DNA of 64,000 nt, from NCBI RefSeq assembly GCF_025464955.1, contig NZ_JAODNM010000154.1:1-64000 (forward strand), read 5' to 3'. The position numbers were made by a program, and so were the translations under genes. The stretch is from Amycolatopsis sp. (GTDB lineage Bacteria > Actinomycetota > Actinomycetes > Mycobacteriales > Pseudonocardiaceae). The notes under the pieces were generated by a model. It did not search any database. It worked only from the letters and a program-made list of their open reading frames with translations, and was not told where the DNA came from. Positions 25,109 through 34,161 of this stretch are shown here, in pieces (position 1 is the stretch's first letter; every line of letters begins with the position of its first letter).

Positions 25109-25185
25109 GACTGGTGAGTGTTCCGGCCTGCCCGGGTGCGGGTGTCCCGCAGGACACCGTAGCCGCCCGGAACACTCACCAGTCC
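25108..25185. repeat. Large inverted repeat with inner hairpin
   Basis: GGACTGGTGAGTGTTCCGG (25108-25126) pairs perfectly with 25167-25185. The 40-nt interior contains a second hairpin, GGTGTCC-CGCA-GGACACC. It may act as terminator after the SRPBCC gene, but the size and nested symmetry look more like a dispersed palindromic element. Confidence 0.55.
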
Positions 25186-25214
25186 GTGCGGCTGCGGTCG
25201 GCAATACTGACGGC

Positions 25215-26180
25215 GTGATCGGACACCCTGCTGTACGGCACTGGTACGACACGCACCCGGTGCGGCCGGGGCGCGCCACAGTGGACGATCCTGCCGTGCT
25301 GAAGCTGCTGGACAAGGTCGCCCCGGGCGTGGCGGTATCGGATCTCGGCGGTGGGAACGGCCTCAACCTCCTCCTTGGCGACGACCTGGTGCTGCGCGTG
25401 CACAAACCGTTCATCAGTCGGACGAGGTTGGTGGGGGAGCGGGAGCTGCGTCAGAAGCTGGCCGACCAAGGCCTGCGGGTGGGTGTTCCCGCGGGCGACG
25501 GCTTGGTGCGGTGTGGACCGAGGTGGGCCGAGCTCGAACGGTTCGTGCCGACAGAGTATCTCGAACCGGACTTGGCCTGGCTGTTCGCGGCGATCGGCCG
25601 GCTGCACCGGGTGCTCGCCACGGTGCCCGGCGGACCGGTTCGGCCGAAGATCGTGACGCTCGCCTCGCCACAGACGTTGAGAAGATGGCTGACCACCAAC
25701 CGGGCCGCTGGCCATCCCGGCGCAGTCCCGGAACTGGATCCGATACTGCGAGAGCTGGCACAGCGATGGATCCCGACCGACCGGCTGCCGCACCAGCTCG
25801 TCCACGGCGATCCCCATCCCGACAACGTTCTGCTGAGCCTCGACCACAAACCGCTGTATCTCGACTTCGGCAGCATCATGTCCGCCCCACGCGTTTTCGA
25901 CCTGAGCTACGCATTGGCACACGTGTTGATCAGGCTCGGCCAACCCAGGGACGAAATCCCGACCGCTGTTCGCGCGTACGAGGAATCGGCGGGCTGGCGA
26001 CTGACCGCCCCGGAGCGCGCGGCGCTGATTCCTTACGCGGCGTCCGTTCCGCTGTACTACGACATCTGCGACTGGGGCGACGGCGGCCCGTTCCGCGACG
26101 TCAGCACTTGGCTCCTCCGCCTGCCTGCACAACTGCTGGTGAAGGCCCGTCCCAGCGAGACTCGTTCGATACGGCGGTGA
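25215..26180 (+). CDS. Aminoglycoside-phosphotransferase-family kinase
   Basis: 321 aa from GTG 25215. Conserved kinase motifs: catalytic loop HQLVHGDPHPDNVLL (Asp base and Asn) and metal motif YLDFGSI, with the hinge region RWAELERFVPT. Belongs to the APH superfamily. No resistance partner nearby; the substrate cannot be named. Confidence 0.85.
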   Translation: MIGHPAVRHWYDTHPVRPGRATVDDPAVLKLLDKVAPGVAVSDLGGGNGLNLLLGDDLVLRVHKPFISRTRLVGERELRQKLADQGLRVGVPAGDGLVRCGPRWAELERFVPTEYLEPDLAWLFAAIGRLHRVLATVPGGPVRPKIVTLASPQTLRRWLTTNRAAGHPGAVPELDPILRELAQRWIPTDRLPHQLVHGDPHPDNVLLSLDHKPLYLDFGSIMSAPRVFDLSYALAHVLIRLGQPRDEIPTAVRAYEESAGWRLTAPERAALIPYAASVPLYYDICDWGDGGPFRDVSTWLLRLPAQLLVKARPSETRSIRR

Positions 26181-26254
26181 CCCAGGCGCTCCGGCTGGCG
26201 TTGTCGGCCAAACGCCTGTTGGGTGGACCTTGTTGCAGGGAGGGAGGATCGGCC

Positions 26255-27283
26255 ATGACAGTCATCGCCATCGAAGAACACTGGACGACACCGCAGCTGG
26301 CAGCGGCGCTCAACGCACTTTCCGAGGAAAGCCGAGACGACAGCCTGGCGTTCAACGAGATGGGCGACAACCTCGCCCGACTGGAGGACATCGGCGACGC
26401 ACGCATTGCAGCCATGGACCAGCAGGGCATCGACATGCAGATCATCTCGCTGGCGCCTCCGGCAACAACTCCGCTCGCTCCTGCCGACGCCGTTTCGCTC
26501 AGCAGGGACATGAACGACCTCGCCGCAGCAGCGGTTCGCCGTCATCCGTCCCGTCTGCGCGCGATGTCGACCTTGCCGATGGCCGACCCGGCCGCCGTCG
26601 TCGTCGAGCTTGAACGCGCCGCGGGGCTCGGGTTCGTCGGCGCCATGGTCTACGGCCGGACCGGCGAGACCGCGCTCGACGATCCTTGTTATTACGACTT
26701 GTTCGCGGCCGCCGCAGCCCTCGGCCAGCCGATCTTCATCCATCCTCAGAGCCCCACGCGAACCATCCGGGACGCGGCCTATGCGGGCTTCGATCCGATG
26801 ACCTCCCGCGCGCTGTCCACTTTCGGCTGGGGCTGGCACCTCGAGGCGGCTCTCGCCGCGTTGCGCCTCATCCTCCGGGGCACCTTCGACCGCCACCCCG
26901 ACCTGCAGATCGTCCTCGGTCACTGGGGCGAACTGCTGCCGTTCTGGAGTGACCGCACCGACAGCGTGTCCCGCATCGCCGGCCTGGAGCGGAAGACGTC
27001 GGACTACCTCCGCTCGAACGTCTTCATCACGAGCTCGGGCATGTTCAACCCGGCGCTGCTCCAGCATTCCCTCGCAGTCACGACGGTCGACCATCTCCTC
27101 TTCTCGACGGACTACCCCTTCCTGCAGCCGACCCGACCCGAGATTCAGCAGTTCCTGACAGAGTTCGACACCGACGATGACCGCGAAAAGTTCACCAGCG
27201 GCAACGCTCGCCGTCTCTTCGGAATCGATGCGACGCAGGACTGGGGGAGCGTGGTCGATCAGGACACGGGCAAAGCGAAGTAA
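26255..27283 (+). CDS. Amidohydrolase family protein (amidohydrolase_2, decarboxylase-like)
   Basis: 342 aa from ATG 26255 after an AGGGAGG ribosome binding site. Motif IAIEEHW at the N-terminus (ExH variant), QPIFIHPQSP (His), IVLGHWGELLPFW (His) and FSTDYPF (Asp) place it with gamma-resorcylate/ACMSD-type amidohydrolases, which decarboxylate or hydrolyse aromatic acids. The tail overlaps the convergent SDR gene by 25 nt. Confidence 0.9.
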   Translation: MTVIAIEEHWTTPQLAAALNALSEESRDDSLAFNEMGDNLARLEDIGDARIAAMDQQGIDMQIISLAPPATTPLAPADAVSLSRDMNDLAAAAVRRHPSRLRAMSTLPMADPAAVVVELERAAGLGFVGAMVYGRTGETALDDPCYYDLFAAAAALGQPIFIHPQSPTRTIRDAAYAGFDPMTSRALSTFGWGWHLEAALAALRLILRGTFDRHPDLQIVLGHWGELLPFWSDRTDSVSRIAGLERKTSDYLRSNVFITSSGMFNPALLQHSLAVTTVDHLLFSTDYPFLQPTRPEIQQFLTEFDTDDDREKFTSGNARRLFGIDATQDWGSVVDQDTGKAK

Positions 27284-28170
27284 TCGCCCGTCTCCAGGTC
27301 TTCGAGCAGCGTCGCGTGCGTGGGCGCCCAGCCGAGGAGTTGCTGAGTGCGAGCGCTGGAAACCGGCGCGTCTATACCGAAGGCGACGCCCAGGAACGGG
27401 TTGTCGAAGTGATCTCCGGCTTCTTCGGGCGCCAGCGAACGGGTGGGTACCCCGAGGATCTCGCCGATCTTCTCCGCGATGCTCTTGAGGGTGACTCCTT
27501 CCTCACCGGCGCCATGCAGCGCAGTGCCGGCCGGCGCTTTCTCCAGAGCGAGCCGGAAAAGCCGCGCGGCGTCGAGCCGGTGGATCGTCGGCCAGCGGTT
27601 CTCACCGTCTCCGATGTACGCCGACACGCCGGTCTTGCGGGCGCTCGCCACGAGCACCGGGATGAAGCCGAAGTCGCCCGGCCCGTGAACCGTGGGAGCA
27701 AGCCGGACGACGCTCGATCGCACGCCGCGCTTGCCAAAGCCGAGGCACGCCTGCTCTCCGGGAACCCGGAACGCGCCGTGTGAAGCCGCGTCCGGCGGGT
27801 CCTGTTCATCACTGACGCGGCCGGTTGGCATGACAAGCGTCCCTGACGTGCTCACAAACGGCTTGTCCGTGCCGACGAGTGCTTCGCCCAGCGTGCTGAT
27901 CGCGGCGACATCGCGACGCATGAGGTCGTCGCGGTCGGAGAAGCTGCCGGCAATGGCCATGTGCACGACTCCGTCGGCGCGCGCGGCTCCGGCACGAAGC
28001 GCATCGACGTCTTCCAGCGACCCCGGAAACGGCGTCGCACCCAGTGCTTCCAGACGGTCCGCGCTGGCATTGGATCGGGCGAGACCGGTGACAGTGTGTC
28101 CCGCCGTGATCAGCTCGGTGACGATGGCGGGGCCGGTGAGCCCGGATCCGCCGGTGACGAAGACATGCAT
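27259..28170 (-). CDS. NAD(P)-dependent epimerase/SDR
   Basis: 303 aa from ATG 28170. Extended SDR: VFVTGGSGLTGPAIVTELI (GxxGxxG), VSTSGTLVMP, and TVHGPGDFGFIPVLV. The active-site Tyr of the classical YxxxK is not evident (FRVPGEQACLGFGKRG in its place), typical of atypical SDRs. Divergent from the TetR gene at 28264, whose likely operator lies between the two. Confidence 0.87.
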   Translation of the reverse strand: MHVFVTGGSGLTGPAIVTELITAGHTVTGLARSNASADRLEALGATPFPGSLEDVDALRAGAARADGVVHMAIAGSFSDRDDLMRRDVAAISTLGEALVGTDKPFVSTSGTLVMPTGRVSDEQDPPDAASHGAFRVPGEQACLGFGKRGVRSSVVRLAPTVHGPGDFGFIPVLVASARKTGVSAYIGDGENRWPTIHRLDAARLFRLALEKAPAGTALHGAGEEGVTLKSIAEKIGEILGVPTRSLAPEEAGDHFDNPFLGVAFGIDAPVSSARTQQLLGWAPTHATLLEDLETGDYFALPVS

Positions 28171-28202
28171 GAAGGCTCCCGTATCGGAGTGGCGGCGACG
28201 TA

Positions 28203-28247
28203 GTGTCTGTGACTGACGCTACCACGTATCGCCAGTCACTGACATAA
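28203..28247. promoter_or_regulatory. Operator dyad between SDR and TetR genes
   Basis: GTGACTG (28208-28214) and CAGTCAC (28233-28239) form an inverted repeat inside the sequence GTCTGTGACTG...CAGTCACTGACA. It lies between the divergent starts and is the natural site for the TetR protein encoded at 28264. Confidence 0.5.
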
Positions 28248-28263
28248 CGCGTACGATCGACCC

Positions 28264-28836
28264 ATGCCCCGCAGTGGAGAAGAAGCACGCCACCGCCTTC
28301 AACAGGCTGCACTCGAGCTCTACGGGGAGCGCGGGTTCGACGCCACGACCACGGCCGAGATCGCAGCCAGGGCAGGAGTCACGGAACGCACCTACTTCCG
28401 TCACTTCGCCGACAAGCGCGAGGTGCTCTTCGACGGGGAGGCAACCCTTGGCGCCGCGTTGGAGGCCACCCTGGACAGCACGCCGGAGGACGTTCCGCCG
28501 CTGCAGACCCTTCTCCGGGCATTCCTGGCAGCCGTGCCGAGGCTCGAGGCGAACCGCCCGCTGACCGAGGCCAGGCATCGCGTGATCTCGGCGTCTTCCG
28601 CACTGCAAGAGCGCCAGCTGGCAAAGGGTGAGTACTTGAAGTCGACGCTCGCGGCAGCACTCGAAGCGCGGGGGACCGGTGAACGTGTGGCGCGCTTGGC
28701 GGCCGAGGTCGGCTGGGCCACCTGGGCCCAAGCGGTCGCCGGCTGGCTGGACGACCCCTCGTTGACCTTGGCAGCCCACCTGACCCGGGAATTCGACGAC
28801 CTCGCAGGGCTGACGTCGGCAGTCAAGCCGCGCTAG
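28264..28836 (+). CDS. TetR-family regulator
   Basis: 190 aa from ATG 28264. Helix-turn-helix TTTAEIAARAGVTERTYFRHFADKREVLF; the long C-terminal helices are typical of the TetR_C_17-like group. Divergent to the SDR gene and likely its repressor, using the GTGACTG/CAGTCAC dyad in the gap. Confidence 0.9.
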   Translation: MPRSGEEARHRLQQAALELYGERGFDATTTAEIAARAGVTERTYFRHFADKREVLFDGEATLGAALEATLDSTPEDVPPLQTLLRAFLAAVPRLEANRPLTEARHRVISASSALQERQLAKGEYLKSTLAAALEARGTGERVARLAAEVGWATWAQAVAGWLDDPSLTLAAHLTREFDDLAGLTSAVKPR

Positions 28837-29085
28837 CCGGAGTCCTTGGAGGATGTTTTCGCGGAGTTTTCGCGTTCGGTTTCGGCCATAGCGGCAAGCG
28901 TCGAGGCAGCCTCGAATTTCAGGCGGACCCCGCACGCGGATGCCGATCTTCTCGGCGAAGATTTGTCGCGGGGAATGGTGTGCGGCCAGGGCGTCCAACT
29001 GTGATTGCAGTTTCTGCGTCAGGCGCGAGCAGCGGGCGTAGCCGACGCGGATGTCCGCGCCCCGGGACCTCGCAGAGACGATCCA
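28836..29085 (-). pseudogene. Serine recombinase remnant with internal deletion
   Basis: The minus strand gives GADIRVGYARCSRLTQKLQS, then QLDALAAHHSP and IFAEKIGIRV, the same N-terminal catalytic block as the recombinase at 5214. It then jumps to AMAETERENS and (shifted) ENILQGL, skipping about 80 codons. Clearly a decayed relative of that gene family. Confidence 0.75.
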
Positions 29086-29285
29086 GTGGGGGAGCAACCT
29101 CACCGGCGTCGCGCCACTCGGTTATGGCCGACACGAGCGGCACCCCGCCGCGGCCGAAGCGGTCGGCGGCGGCTCGATGTTCGCAGGTGCCCCAGGAAAG
29201 GGGATCACCGCGCATCGCGAGGCGGTCGATGTACTGCACACGTACGTCCAGTTGAGAGCCAGCTCCCTTGGTACGTTGGCCGCCA

Positions 29286-29682
29286 TGCCTGCGCTCGGAC
29301 CCGTCACCTGGCCACCGGCGCCGATTCGGCCTATTCGTGATCGATCTCGACGGAGCGATGATCGGCATGATCCAGCTCGATCGGCGCGACGCTGAGTATC
29401 GAAGTCATGTCCGCGCCGGGTGGCGGTGAGATCGAACTCGGCTACATGCTCCTGCCGGAGCCCTGGGGATCTGGCTACGCCACCGAGGCGTGCGCAGCGG
29501 TACTCGGCTGGTTCGCCGACGCGTGTCCTGGCGAGCCAGTGGTACTCAGCACCTAGACGGCCAACGACCGCTCGATGCGCCTCGTGGCGAAGCTGGGGTT
29601 CACCGAGGTGGAGCGGTTCGAGGAGTACGGCGCCGAGCAGTGGTTCGGCCGGTGGACCTCGGTCACGCGGTCCACTACTTGA
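29286..29682 (+). pseudogene. GNAT acetyltransferase pseudogene
   Basis: ATG 29286 begins PALGPVTWPPAPIR, then the N-terminal third is deleted. The frame continues VIDLDGAMIGMIQLDRRDAEY, ELGYMLLPEPWGSGYATEACAAVLG (acetyl-CoA loop) and, after an in-frame TAG at 29553-29555, TANDRSMRLVAKLGFTEVERF. Intact relatives read QTANDRSM there, so CAG became TAG. Confidence 0.75.
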
Positions 29683-30261
29683 CATAATGTAACTTATCGG
29701 CGTTATCGCGACATGCTGATTCTTGCCGGGAAGGGGTCTGTCGGGAAGATTTGAGCAGAGCATTGCGATACCCGTGGCGGACGTCCGCGGTACATCGACC
29801 GCACTGTCACGCCGACCCGGCGGCTCGACGACCGGAGATTTGACTGTCCGAGCAGCGCCGGCTGGACATCCTGGAAACCTCGGATCCTTCGGTGCGACTC
29901 ACCAGGCCAAGACTCCCTGACGCGCTGATAAAACGTCACAGTGACGAATTGACCCGGGTCCAACGGGACGCGAGAGTTGACCTTGAAGAACTCGGCTCGC
30001 CTCAAACCGGCATATCAGCGCCCTTGAGCTGTCGTCGCTGCTCAGGATTCATCCGGCGCGGCGCGTTTCGTCAAAGTGCACGAAACGACGTCCTGGACGC
30101 AAGATTTGGGCTTCAGGGGGCCAATATCCCCCGGAAGCCCCAATGCCCCTTCTGGGTGGTTTGTCATGCATAATCACCATTATGCAGCATATATTAGTTA
30201 GGTGCGCTCAGCAACTACCTGTGGCCGCGGAACTGTCGGTGCGGTGCTGTACAAGATCACC
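29683..30261. other. 579-nt gap with several hairpins upstream of the integrase
   Basis: No convincing gene. Three symmetric elements are visible: CGTTTCGT-N8-ACGAAACG (30064-30087); GGGCTTCAGGGGG-CCAATAT-CCCCCGGAAGCCC (30108-30140, one mismatch, terminator-like); and TGCATAAT-CACC-ATTATGCA (30167-30186, perfect, AT-rich). The last one is followed by TATATTAG and is a good operator or attachment-site candidate for the integrase gene. Confidence 0.5.
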
Positions 30262-31233
30262 ATGAGGGTTCTCGACGCACAGCAAGCATTCTTCGCGGCT
30301 CGGCGGCCGCGGAAGGACTCTCCGCACACCACGGACGCCTATCGGCGAGACCTGGCCGGCATCACCACGCTCCTGGCCGAAACCTCGGCCACTACGGCGG
30401 ACGAACTCCCCCTCGACGGGCTGACCGCCCAGGCGCTGCGGTCCGCGTTCGGTGAATTTGCCGATTGTCACGCCAAAAGCTCGGTACTGCGGGCCTGGTC
30501 GACGTGGAACCAGTTCCTGACTTTCTGCGTGTCCGACGGGTTGCTGACGGGGAATCCGATGGGAGCGGTCGACCGGCCGAAGGCCCCTCCCCTGTCCCCC
30601 AAACCGCTGCGCGGCGAGGACACTCCCGAGCGTTTGCTCGAGGCCGCCGCGCGCGGGGCGCATAAAGCGAGGGATCCGTGGCCGGAACGGGACGTCCTGG
30701 TCATCGCGCTCGGTCTGGTCGCCGGGCTGCGTTCAGCCGAAATGCGGACGCTGACCAGGCGTTCCCTGGTGGGGCGCCCGGGCGAGATGCGGCTGCACGT
30801 TCACGGCAAGGGCAGCCGGGAGCGCTCGATCCCGGTACAGCCGACGATGGAGAAGATCATCGAGGCGTACCTCGTCTCGTGCCGGACGCGGTTTCCGCAC
30901 CGCCGGTTCGGGGCGTCGGTGCAGCTCCTGTGGGATCGCGCCGGCGAACCCATCGGGCGCGGTGCGTTGGAGTACCTGGTGAAGTCCTGCTATCGCTGGG
31001 CAGGTCTGCACGACCGGGTCCCGGCCGGTGCGAACCTGCATGCCTTGCGGCACACCTTCGCCACCAGGCTGGCCGAGGACGGCGCGACGGCGTCGGAGAT
31101 CATGGCGCTGCTGGGGCACGCGAGCCTGGCGACCAGCCAGAACTACATCGAGGCCACCGGTCGCGAGCAGCGAGTCGCGGTCGCCGGGAACCGGACCTAT
31201 CGCGCCTTGGACACCATGGTCAACGACGCGTGA
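30262..31233 (+). CDS. Tyrosine recombinase/integrase
   Basis: 323 aa from ATG 30262; GTG 30202 is in frame but would add a non-conserved leader. N-terminal SAM-like core-binding domain (RPRKDSPHTTDAYRRDLAGI), then catalytic residues: Arg in AGLRSAEMRTLT, Lys in GKGSRERSIPV, H-x-x-R in HALRHTFATRL, His in LLGHASLATSQNYIE with Tyr as nucleophile. No excisionase or phage genes adjoin it. Upstream palindromes may be its control or recombination sites. Confidence 0.9.
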   Translation: MRVLDAQQAFFAARRPRKDSPHTTDAYRRDLAGITTLLAETSATTADELPLDGLTAQALRSAFGEFADCHAKSSVLRAWSTWNQFLTFCVSDGLLTGNPMGAVDRPKAPPLSPKPLRGEDTPERLLEAAARGAHKARDPWPERDVLVIALGLVAGLRSAEMRTLTRRSLVGRPGEMRLHVHGKGSRERSIPVQPTMEKIIEAYLVSCRTRFPHRRFGASVQLLWDRAGEPIGRGALEYLVKSCYRWAGLHDRVPAGANLHALRHTFATRLAEDGATASEIMALLGHASLATSQNYIEATGREQRVAVAGNRTYRALDTMVNDA

Positions 31234-31243
31234 CGGAGGTCGG

Positions 31244-31627
31244 TTAGCGGAGCTGTTCGAGTTCCTTGGCCGTCCTGGCCAACTCGTCGGCGAGTTTGCG
31301 CAGCTCGTCCGGGCCGGCGCCGTCGTCCGCGGCGGTGACGACGTCTTCGGCGGCGCAGCGGAGCTGGAAGAGCCGGTCCTGCAAGGTCGCTACCTCGGTG
31401 TCGGAGAGGACGACGGCGTCTTCGGGTAGTCCGCTTCGTTGCACAGCGGCACGTCGTTCGTAGGCGCGCTGGCGGCACGACTGTCCGCAGTAGCGGCGCC
31501 GGCGGCCGACGTTGCCGCTCTCAGGCAGCCTTCGGCCGCACCAGCCGCAGTGCTTCGACGCGCCCGGGCGCCGGAGTTCGGCCAGCTCGTCGCGCGTCGC
31601 CGAGGTCTTCTCCGCCACTTCGCTCAC
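31244..31627 (-). CDS. Small protein with Cys-rich zinc-knuckle
   Basis: 127 aa from ATG 31627. Residues ~27-56 hold HCGWCGRRLPESGN...RRYCGQSCRQRAYERR, a CxxC...CxxxC knuckle also seen in degenerate form in the coiled-coil protein at 415. The C-terminal half is a short coiled-coil-like helix. Convergent with the integrase gene, 10 nt apart. Probably a DNA-binding accessory protein; function unknown. Confidence 0.7.
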   Translation of the reverse strand: MSEVAEKTSATRDELAELRRPGASKHCGWCGRRLPESGNVGRRRRYCGQSCRQRAYERRAAVQRSGLPEDAVVLSDTEVATLQDRLFQLRCAAEDVVTAADDGAGPDELRKLADELARTAKELEQLR

Positions 31628-31687
31628 GGCGATGACCCTAGTCGTCCACTATCCGCTCATGCCCGGGCCACGCCGGAAGGGCAGACT

Positions 31688-32476
31688 GTGGGCGTGCCGA
31701 CTACGCATCCCTACCTGGACACTCCCCTACCTCGCGCGTTCGCCCACCGCGGCTGGCATCGCGGCGCGCTGGAGGGCATGGAGAACTCGTTGTCGGCGTT
31801 CCGGCAGGCCGTGGCGGAGGGGTACCGGTACGTCGAGACGGACGTGCACGCCACTTCCGACGGCGTGGTCGTCATCCAGCACGACGCCACCCTCGACCGG
31901 ACGACGGACGGTTCCGGGTCGATCGCCGGCCAGACCTGGGCGCAGATCAAGGGTGCGAAGGTCGGGGGCCGGGAGCCGATCGCCCGGTTGGAGGACGTGC
32001 TCGAGGAGCTGCCGGAGACCCGGTTCAACGTCGACGTGAAGTCGGGCGGTGCGGTGACGGCGTTTCTGCGCACGGTCGACCGTGCCGGTGCCTACGACCG
32101 CGTCGCTGCCGCGTCGTTCTCCGATGGCCGGCTCGCGAAGCTCCGCGAGATAGCCGGGCCGAAGCTGGCGACGTCGATGGGCCCGCGCTCGGTGGCTGCG
32201 TTGCTGGCGAAGTCGCGACTGCCGCTGCTGCCGGTCGGTTTCCTGGTGCGAGGGCAGATGGCTCAGGTGCCGGTGCGACAGGGACCGCTGACGGTGGTGG
32301 ACCGGGCGATGGTGGCGGCGGCGAACCGGGCCGGGGTCGAGGTGCACACCTGGACGATCGACGACGCCGCGCAGATGCGGGAGCTGCTGGATCTCGGGGT
32401 GCACGGGATCGTGACCGACCGGCCGGACCTGCTGCGGGACGTGCTGGTCGAGCGCGGGGCCTGGCACGCCGGTTAG
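31688..32476 (+). CDS. Glycerophosphodiester phosphodiesterase
   Basis: 262 aa from GTG 31688; GGAAGG lies 8 nt upstream. The GDPD domain is complete: FAHRGWHRGALEGMENSLSAF (catalytic His and ENS), YVETDVHATSDGVVVIQHD (E-x-D and H-D metal ligands), and the C-terminal VHTWTIDDAAQM. Hydrolyses glycerophosphodiesters to glycerol-3-phosphate and alcohol; no signal peptide, so cytosolic. Overlaps the convergent sigma-factor gene by 4 nt. Confidence 0.92.
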   Translation: MGVPTTHPYLDTPLPRAFAHRGWHRGALEGMENSLSAFRQAVAEGYRYVETDVHATSDGVVVIQHDATLDRTTDGSGSIAGQTWAQIKGAKVGGREPIARLEDVLEELPETRFNVDVKSGGAVTAFLRTVDRAGAYDRVAAASFSDGRLAKLREIAGPKLATSMGPRSVAALLAKSRLPLLPVGFLVRGQMAQVPVRQGPLTVVDRAMVAAANRAGVEVHTWTIDDAAQMRELLDLGVHGIVTDRPDLLRDVLVERGAWHAG

Positions 32477-33693
32477 GGCGGGAGTTCGGCGGATCGTCGG
32501 CGCAAGTGGCCGGAGACAGGTTCGCTCATGCCGGCGGCGAGGGCGCGGTCGTAGGCGGCACGGGCTTCGTCGGGGCGGTCCAGCCGGTGCAGGAGTTCGG
32601 CGCGGGTCGCGTGCCACCACGGATAAGCCGCCAGTTCGCCGATATCGTCCACGATGGCGAGGCCGGCGGCCGGGCCGTCGAGTTCGGCGAGCGCGGCGGC
32701 ACGGTTGAGGCGCGTGACTGGGTTGTCCTGGATTCGCAGTAGGACGTCGTACCAGGACACCACCGCTTCCCAGTTGGTGTCGGCGTAAGTGGGCGCGAGA
32801 GCGTGGCAGGCTGCGATGGCCGCCTGCACGACGTATCGGTCGGGCCGGTCCGGGGTTCGCTTCAGCGCCCGGCCGATCAGCTCGACGCCCTCGCGGATGA
32901 CGCGGTGGTCCCAGCGGGCGCGGTCCTGGTCGGCCAGCAGCACCGGCCTACCCTCGGCGTCGACGCGGGTTTCATGGCGGGAGTCCTGGAGCATGACCAG
33001 CGCGAGCAGTCCGAGCACGGTCGGTTCGTCGGGCATCAGCTCGGCGAGCAGCCGGGCGAGGCGGACGGCTTCGGCGGCGAGGCCGACTCGCACCAGTTCC
33101 GCGCCCGCCCCGGCTGCGTAGCCCTCGTTGAAGATCAGGTAGATCGTCGCGGCGACGCCGGTGAGCCGTGCGGGGAGCTCCTCGGCGGCAGGTACACGGT
33201 AAGGGATGCCAGCCTGGGTGATCTTCTGCTTGGCGCGGGTGAGCCGCTTGGCCATGGTCGGTTCCGGCACCAGTAGCGCGCGGGCGACCTCCTGGGTCGA
33301 CAGCCCGCCGAGGGTGCGCAGCGCGAGCGCGACCTGGGCGTCCACGGCAAGGCATGGGTGGCAGCAGGTGAAGACCAGCCGCAGGAGGTCGTCGCGCACC
33401 ACTTCGGGTGATTCGGGGCCTGGCTCGGCGAAGACCATCGCGTCGGTCTCCTTCCCGCCCCGCCGCGCCTCTCGGCGCATCAGGTCGATCGCGCGGCGCT
33501 TCGCCGTCACGATCAGCCATGCGCGCGGGTTGTCGGGTACGCCGTCACGCGGCCACGTTTCGAGCGCGCGCACGAGCGCATCCTGCGTGGCGTCCTGTGC
33601 GAGGTCGACGCTGCCGGTGACGCGGACGAGCGTGGCCAGGACCCGAGTGCCTTCCTCCCGCACCAGCCTTGCCACCGCGTCACCGGCCGCCAT
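32473..33693 (-). CDS. ECF RNA polymerase sigma factor, ECF42-type with C-terminal TPR-like extension
   Basis: 406 aa from ATG 33693. Region 2 (LAQDATQDALVRALETWPRDG), then DNPRAWLIVTAKRRAIDLMRR, region 4 (LGGLSTQEVARALLVPEPTMAKRLTRAK), followed by a 200-residue extension with LTGVAATIYLIFNEGY characteristic of the ECF42 group. No anti-sigma gene adjoins it. The YCII/DGPF protein 2 nt upstream is its standard partner. Confidence 0.93.
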   Translation of the reverse strand: MAAGDAVARLVREEGTRVLATLVRVTGSVDLAQDATQDALVRALETWPRDGVPDNPRAWLIVTAKRRAIDLMRREARRGGKETDAMVFAEPGPESPEVVRDDLLRLVFTCCHPCLAVDAQVALALRTLGGLSTQEVARALLVPEPTMAKRLTRAKQKITQAGIPYRVPAAEELPARLTGVAATIYLIFNEGYAAGAGAELVRVGLAAEAVRLARLLAELMPDEPTVLGLLALVMLQDSRHETRVDAEGRPVLLADQDRARWDHRVIREGVELIGRALKRTPDRPDRYVVQAAIAACHALAPTYADTNWEAVVSWYDVLLRIQDNPVTRLNRAAALAELDGPAAGLAIVDDIGELAAYPWWHATRAELLHRLDRPDEARAAYDRALAAGMSEPVSGHLRRRSAELPP

Positions 33694-33695
33694 CG

Positions 33696-34043
33696 TCAGC
33701 CGAACTGGATGATGGGCCGGATTTCGACGGCTCCCGCCCAGGCTGCCGGGATCGCCGCCGCGAGCTTGACGGCTTCATCCAGGTCGGCGCATTCCAGCAG
33801 GTAGAAGCCGGTCAGCGCTTCCTTGGTCTCGGCGTAGGGGCCGTCGCTGGTGACGATGTCGCCGCCCTTGCCGCCCGTGACGCGGACGGTCGTGGCGGTG
33901 GCGGTCGGGTAGAGCGCGTTGCCACCCCTGATCACGGCGGCCGCGGCCTCGCCGAATTCGTTGTACTCCTTCATCTCCTGGCTGTACTCGGGCTGCGTCC
34001 AGTCGACGTCGATGGTGTAGGTGAGGGCGGCATAGGTAGGCAT
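33696..34043 (-). CDS. YCII-related (DGPF) protein
   Basis: 115 aa from ATG 34043. The motif SDGPYAETKEALTGFYLLEC identifies the DGPF/YCII family that is linked genetically to ECF42 sigma factors. Lies 2 nt upstream of the sigma gene in the same operon. Thought to act in the same stress response; the mechanism is not established. Confidence 0.92.
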   Translation of the reverse strand: MPTYAALTYTIDVDWTQPEYSQEMKEYNEFGEAAAAVIRGGNALYPTATATTVRVTGGKGGDIVTSDGPYAETKEALTGFYLLECADLDEAVKLAAAIPAAWAGAVEIRPIIQFG

Positions 34044-34161
34044 CTGGGCTCCTTGGGTGTGGACCGGCGCCGATCGCCGGCTTCCACTGTAGGGACGAAC
34101 GGCCACCCGCCGCGATGGACAACCGCGTGCGACGAGTTTCTGCCCAATCTGCTCAGTCTGC

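Noticed and set aside
29703..30005. 100-codon minus-strand frame upstream of the integrase
   Set aside because: Composition is not typical of coding sequence here and no motif is seen.
30108..30140. Possible CRISPR-like or attC-like repeat unit
   Set aside because: Only a single hairpin; no repeats at regular spacing anywhere in the window, so no CRISPR array or integron cassette.
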